A DNA stretch of 64,000 nucleotides from the NCBI GenBank assembly GCA_028697725.1, contig JAQVEG010000009.1:1-64000 (forward strand). The letters run 5' to 3'. The position numbers were made by a program, and so were the translations under genes. Under the pieces are notes generated by a model, which was given only the letters and a program-made list of their open reading frames with translations, was not told the DNA's origin and made no database searches. This DNA comes from Anaerostipes sp. (lineage in GTDB: Bacteria; Bacillota; Clostridia; Lachnospirales; Lachnospiraceae). Within the stretch, counting starts at the first letter, position 1. Every line of letters starts with the position of its first letter. Of the stretch, positions 60,366-64,000 are shown in pieces.

Positions 60366-61412
60366 ATGAGCGGAATCAGCGTTACAACATCTTATTTAGC
60401 AGGTGGTACTTTATTACCAAACACCTTTATAGATCAATATATGATTAAAGCCAATGGTGAATATGTAAAGGTTTATGTTTATTTGCTTCATCTAGTAACA
60501 CAAGGACAAAGCTTTAGCATTTCCTGCCTAGCTGATTTACTTGAATTGACAGAACGGGATATTTTACGTGCATTGAACTATTGGGAGAAGGAAGGACTTA
60601 TCACCATGTCAAAGTCTGGAGAGACTATTACTTCTATTGATTTACTTCCTATCTCAAACCAAAAAGCACCTGTATCTGTACCTGTACAGGAAGAGGATTC
60701 CTCAACAGAACCTGCTCCTGCTGCTAAGATATTGCCAGCTCTTAGAACCTTATCGCCAATACAGATTCAAGAAAAAAACAACGACAAGACATTTTCGTTT
60801 CTTCTATATATTGCAGAAACCTATATTGGAAAACCGTTGAATCATAATGATATCAATATTCTTTGTTATTTTTATGATGATTTATCTATGTCAAGTGAGT
60901 TAATTGAATACTTAATTGACTATTGTGTTTCTAATGGAAAGAAAAGTTTTCGATATATGCAGTCCGTTGCTCTTGCCTGGTATGAGAAGGGAATTACAGA
61001 TGTAGAGTCTGCAAAGTCTGATTCTAGTAGTTACCGCAAAGACTACTATAAAGTGATGCATGCTTTTGGATTAAACACCAATCCTGCACCAGCCCAATTA
61101 GAATATTTAAAGCGCTGGCTTGATACAGAACACTTTGAACTAGAATTAGTCATTGAAGCCTGCAACCGAACCATTGATTCCATTAATAAGGCAAGTTTTA
61201 AGTATGCCAATAGTATTTTAAAGCGATGGAAGGACAATCAAGTACATACTCTAAATGATGTGAAAACATTTGAAAGCAAACATAAGCCGGCACAGACGAA
61301 AAAGAATCAAGGCAATAACCAATTCCACAATTTTACGCAAAGAGATTATGACTTTGAAGATATAGAGAAACGATATATTCAAAAAATCAACCATGATATT
61401 AAGGAGGGGTAA
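60366..61412 (+). CDS. DnaD domain replication initiation protein
   Basis: A 348-residue protein. N-terminal winged-helix domain (about residues 20-95, including LADLLELTERDILRALNYWE). Then two DnaD C-terminal domains (about 140-213 and 225-300), each ending in the Tyr-Trp motif (FRYMQSVALAW and FKYANSILKRW). DnaD proteins remodel origin DNA and help load the helicase in Firmicutes. It ends 3 nt before the DnaC-like loader. Confidence 0.88.
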   Translation: MSGISVTTSYLAGGTLLPNTFIDQYMIKANGEYVKVYVYLLHLVTQGQSFSISCLADLLELTERDILRALNYWEKEGLITMSKSGETITSIDLLPISNQKAPVSVPVQEEDSSTEPAPAAKILPALRTLSPIQIQEKNNDKTFSFLLYIAETYIGKPLNHNDINILCYFYDDLSMSSELIEYLIDYCVSNGKKSFRYMQSVALAWYEKGITDVESAKSDSSSYRKDYYKVMHAFGLNTNPAPAQLEYLKRWLDTEHFELELVIEACNRTIDSINKASFKYANSILKRWKDNQVHTLNDVKTFESKHKPAQTKKNQGNNQFHNFTQRDYDFEDIEKRYIQKINHDIKEG

Positions 61413-61415
61413 TCT

Positions 61416-62396
61416 ATGCCTTTAAACAATGATAAGTATCAGGAGATTATGCGCTCTTATGAACAGACCAGACATGAGAATTTTCGTTTACTTCAACAAA
61501 GAAAATCAGAAATCTATAAAGAGATTCCCAGAATTGAAGAGATTGATCAGGCAATTGCCCATTTAGCAGTTGATTTAGGGAAAAAGCTTATTTTCTCTGA
61601 TAATCCTTCCCTAACTAAGGAATATGAATCACAAAAAACATTACTGGCTGCTGAACGTACACAGCTTCTTGAGGCTCATGGATATGCAGCTGATTATCTT
61701 CAGCCGATTTATCGCTGTAAAGACTGTAAAGATACTGGTTATATTGGAACTAAGAAGTGCCACTGTTTAAATCAGGCAATGATTCATCAATTATATTCAT
61801 CTTCTAATATGGAGAAGCTTTTGGCTCAGGATAATTTTGACCACTTTGAAAAGTCATATTATTCCTCTAAAACTACCAATCCAGGACTTCCTTCTCCACG
61901 TCAGAATATTGAATCTGTTTTAGAACAGTGCCACAAGTTTATTTCCTACTTCCCAAATGGAGAGAATCTTTTATTTACAGGTTCCACCGGAGTGGGAAAG
62001 ACATTTTTAAGTCACTGTATTGCGAAGGAATTAATGGATCAGGGGGTTACCTGTCTCTACGTTACTTCATTTCAGTTATTTGAAGCATTAGCGGATCACA
62101 CCTTTCGTCACACGAATAATTCTTCTGAGATTTCTACAGACTATATTATGAACAGTGATTTAATGGTCATTGACGATTTAGGAACTGAGCTAACTAATTC
62201 ATTTGTGAATTCTCAGCTTTTTCAGTGTATTAACGAACGGCTGCTGAGACGAAAATCAACCATTATTTCTACGAATCTTACCCTGGAACAGATTCGTAAC
62301 CAATATTCTGACCGTATATTTTCAAGGCTGATGGAAGGCTATTCTATTTGCAAAATCTACGGAGAAGATATACGTTTTCGTAAATCTTTTTCTTAA
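61416..62396 (+). CDS. DnaC/DnaI-like helicase loader ATPase
   Basis: A 326-residue AAA+ protein. An N-terminal zinc region (CKDCKDTGYIGTKKCHC, about residues 99-115) precedes Walker A GSTGVGKTFLSHC (about 190-202), Walker B LMVIDDLGTE and sensor ISTNLTLEQ. It loads the replicative helicase. It is 4 nt after the dnaD-like gene, AGGAGG-type site, one operon. Confidence 0.9.
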   Translation: MPLNNDKYQEIMRSYEQTRHENFRLLQQRKSEIYKEIPRIEEIDQAIAHLAVDLGKKLIFSDNPSLTKEYESQKTLLAAERTQLLEAHGYAADYLQPIYRCKDCKDTGYIGTKKCHCLNQAMIHQLYSSSNMEKLLAQDNFDHFEKSYYSSKTTNPGLPSPRQNIESVLEQCHKFISYFPNGENLLFTGSTGVGKTFLSHCIAKELMDQGVTCLYVTSFQLFEALADHTFRHTNNSSEISTDYIMNSDLMVIDDLGTELTNSFVNSQLFQCINERLLRRKSTIISTNLTLEQIRNQYSDRIFSRLMEGYSICKIYGEDIRFRKSFS

Positions 62397-62401
62397 TACT
62401 C

Positions 62402-62430
62402 TTGACGATAGACTTTCAGAATGTTATAAA
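62402..62430 (+). promoter_or_regulatory. Promoter of prs
   Basis: TTGACG (62402-62407), 17-nt spacer, TATAAA (62425-62430), just after the dnaC-like stop codon. Confidence 0.7.
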
Positions 62431-62462
62431 CAAATATAGACAATTTACAAAGGAGATATATC

Positions 62463-63632
62463 ATGAGACGATCTGATCGAAACTTTTCAACAATCCCAGA
62501 AGGAAAGCTTGGGATTATATCACTAGAAAGCTGCAAAGAAATATCATCAAAGGTTGATGACTATATTGTAAACTGGAGACGAACATGCAACAGTCAATTC
62601 AAAGACTCTATTGCATGTGATGAATATTTAAAGGATTCTTATTTAGTAGATTCTTCTTGCCCTCGTTTTGGGTCAGGAGAAGCAAAAGGACTTATTAAAG
62701 AATCTGTCCGCAATATGGATCTTTACATTTTAGTTGATGTCTTAAATTACAGTATTAAGTATACCGTTTGTGGTCATGAGAACCATATGTCACCAGATGA
62801 TCATTATGCAGATTTAAAGCGTATTATTGCTGCTTGTGGAGCAAAGGCAAAGCGTGTCAACATCATTATGCCTTTCTTATACGAAAGCCGCCAGCACAAA
62901 CGCAGTTCAAGAGAATCCCTTGACTGTGCATTTATGCTACAAGAACTAAATAACTTAGGCGTTCAGAACATTATAACATTTGATGCTCATGATCCTCGTG
63001 TACAGAACGCAATTCCTATTAGTGGATTTGATACAGTACAGCCAACCTATCAATTTGTTAAGTCTTTATGCGAACAATGTGACAATGTTGAATTTGACCC
63101 TGAACATCTTATGGTTATCAGCCCAGATGAAGGTGCTATGCAGCGTTCTATCTACATGGCAAACGTAATTGGTGTTGATGTAGGTATGTTCTACAAACGT
63201 CGTGATTACTCAACAATTATTGATGGACGTAACCCAATCGTTGCCCATGAATTCTTAGGCGCTCCATTAGATGGTAAAGACGTTCTTATCTTAGATGATA
63301 TGATTTCATCTGGAGAAAGTATGATTGACGTTGCAAAGGAATTAAAGAGACGCAATGCACGTCGTGTTTTCTGTTTATCAACATTTGGTCTATTTACCAA
63401 TGGTTTAGACGTATTTGATAAGGCTGTTGAAGAAGGTCTTATTGAAAAGGTTATTACAACAAACTTAACATACCAAACACCAGAATTACTTTCTAGAGAC
63501 TGGTATGTATCATCTGATATGAGTAAGTATATGGCTCTTTTAATTGATACATTAAACCACAATGCTTCTATCAGTGGCCTTCTTGATCCAACAGATCGTA
63601 TCAAAGAATATTTAGAAAAATATAACAAGTAA
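62463..63632 (+). CDS. prs: Ribose-phosphate pyrophosphokinase
   Basis: A 389-residue PRPP synthase. Motifs: MPFLYESRQHKR (ATP loop), TFDAHDPRVQNA, and the PRPP loop VLILDDMISSGESMIDVA (about residues 276-293). It is about 70 residues longer than the standard enzyme, mostly at the N-terminus, which looks like a clostridial variant. It supplies PRPP for nucleotide and histidine synthesis. Confidence 0.93.
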   Translation: MRRSDRNFSTIPEGKLGIISLESCKEISSKVDDYIVNWRRTCNSQFKDSIACDEYLKDSYLVDSSCPRFGSGEAKGLIKESVRNMDLYILVDVLNYSIKYTVCGHENHMSPDDHYADLKRIIAACGAKAKRVNIIMPFLYESRQHKRSSRESLDCAFMLQELNNLGVQNIITFDAHDPRVQNAIPISGFDTVQPTYQFVKSLCEQCDNVEFDPEHLMVISPDEGAMQRSIYMANVIGVDVGMFYKRRDYSTIIDGRNPIVAHEFLGAPLDGKDVLILDDMISSGESMIDVAKELKRRNARRVFCLSTFGLFTNGLDVFDKAVEEGLIEKVITTNLTYQTPELLSRDWYVSSDMSKYMALLIDTLNHNASISGLLDPTDRIKEYLEKYNK

Positions 63633-63633
63633 T

Positions 63634-63674
63634 AAAAAAACATCTGTGAATTTTTTATCCACAGATGTTTTTTT
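63634..63674 (+). terminator. Bidirectional terminator between prs and gpsA
   Basis: Arms of 15 bp (A-run plus CATCTGTG and its complement) with a loop of 11 nt. Ends both converging genes. Confidence 0.93.
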
Positions 63675-63684
63675 ATTTTGTTTT

Positions 63685-64000
63685 TTATTCTGTAATCATT
63701 GTGAAATCTTCCCAAGGAATTTTAACTTCTGCCCCATGGTTAATGATTTGATCTACATGCATTAATAATGGGAATTCAGATTCGCTGACAATTCCACGTT
63801 TTGCCAATGCTTTTACTGCTTCTGCTGTTCTTGTTGCAATAACAATTGATTCTAATGTTACTCCAGCAAGCTCATCCATAGCTTCTTTAAAAGATAATCC
63901 ACGTCCTAATAATGTACCAATCTTACGTGTTCTTCCTCCAAATACAGTTACATATAAGTCTCCTGCACCATAGACAATATTCTCTGGTTTTCCACCAACT
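63685..64000 (-). CDS. gpsA: Glycerol-3-phosphate dehydrogenase, C-terminal part
   Basis: About 104 codons of the C-terminal end lie in the window; the gene starts beyond the right edge. Residues read GAGDLYVTVFGGRTRKIGTL and LGRGLSFKEAMDELAGVT, the helical dimer domain of NAD(P)-dependent glycerol-3-phosphate dehydrogenase. The C-terminus is LLMHVDQIINHGAEV. The enzyme makes glycerol-3-P for phospholipids. Some clostridial relatives are annotated as family members without proven activity. Confidence 0.8.
   Translation of the reverse strand, partial: VGGKPENIVYGAGDLYVTVFGGRTRKIGTLLGRGLSFKEAMDELAGVTLESIVIATRTAEAVKALAKRGIVSESEFPLLMHVDQIINHGAEVKIPWEDFTMITE

Noticed and set aside
1-64000. tRNA and rRNA genes
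   Set aside because: No cloverleaf or rRNA signatures were noticed on either strand by eye.

Overview
The window is a low-GC, Gram-positive, spore-forming anaerobe, most likely a member of the Lachnospirales/Lachnospiraceae (Clostridia). The evidence is the gene set: Veg, SpoVG, a SPOCS/LysM coat protein, GerA, a CotS-type kinase, rubrerythrin, a flavodiiron protein, a PDDEXK 'Rpn' protein, DnaD/DnaC-type primosome genes and many PTS operons. I cannot name a species. Several entries use a start that differs from the longest reading frame because a good ribosome binding site sits at an internal start.

Layout. 1-6.4 kb (minus): the head of an exopolysaccharide locus, cpsB-cpsC-cpsD, then two secreted Ig-like (Big2) proteins and the first codons of a probable sugar transferase. 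6.5-7.9 kb: a MATE transporter. 8.0-10.5 kb: rpmG-secE-nusG-rplK-rplA, with two apparent L1-binding leaders that resemble the 23S rRNA L1 stalk. 10.5-13.4 kb: a compact GerA germination cluster whose C-type subunit is short. 13.4-21.7 kb: housekeeping and sporulation genes (GntR, ispE, deoD, SPOCS/LysM, veg, ftsH, PrcB-like, pdp). 21.8-30.1 kb: oxygen defence (rubrerythrin, flavodiiron protein), an Rpn protein, phosphoglucomutase, a CotS-like kinase, a lipoprotein and an ABC exporter.

30.2-57.9 kb is a 28-kb sugar catabolism island. It holds (a) a fructose-type PTS with two class II aldolases and a ROK kinase, (b) a mannitol system (mtlA, mtlR, mtlF, mtlD) interleaved with ribulose-monophosphate genes (hxlA, two hxlB) and a HAD phosphatase, and (c) an 11-gene run: PRD regulator, aldolase, PTS EIIA/B/C, bicupin, tagatose-epimerase-like protein, DhaK, DhaL, an L-sorbose-1-phosphate-reductase-like enzyme and a DeoR regulator. 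In (b), mannitol could reach fructose-6-phosphate and then ribulose-5-phosphate plus formaldehyde. In (c), a ketose could be taken up as its 1-phosphate, cleaved by the aldolase, and the free triose phosphorylated by DhaKL. Both routes are inferred from gene families.

58.1-64 kb: spoVG (minus) and then, after a polarity switch, murC, dnaD-like, dnaC-like and prs on plus, with the C-terminal part of gpsA on minus at the edge. Between murC and the dnaD-like gene lies a dense cluster of same-orientation DnaA-box-like sequences. The presence of veg, ispE, spoVG, prs, ftsH, rplK, rplA and nusG, all origin-proximal in Bacillus, suggests the window is near the replication origin, although dnaA itself is not here.
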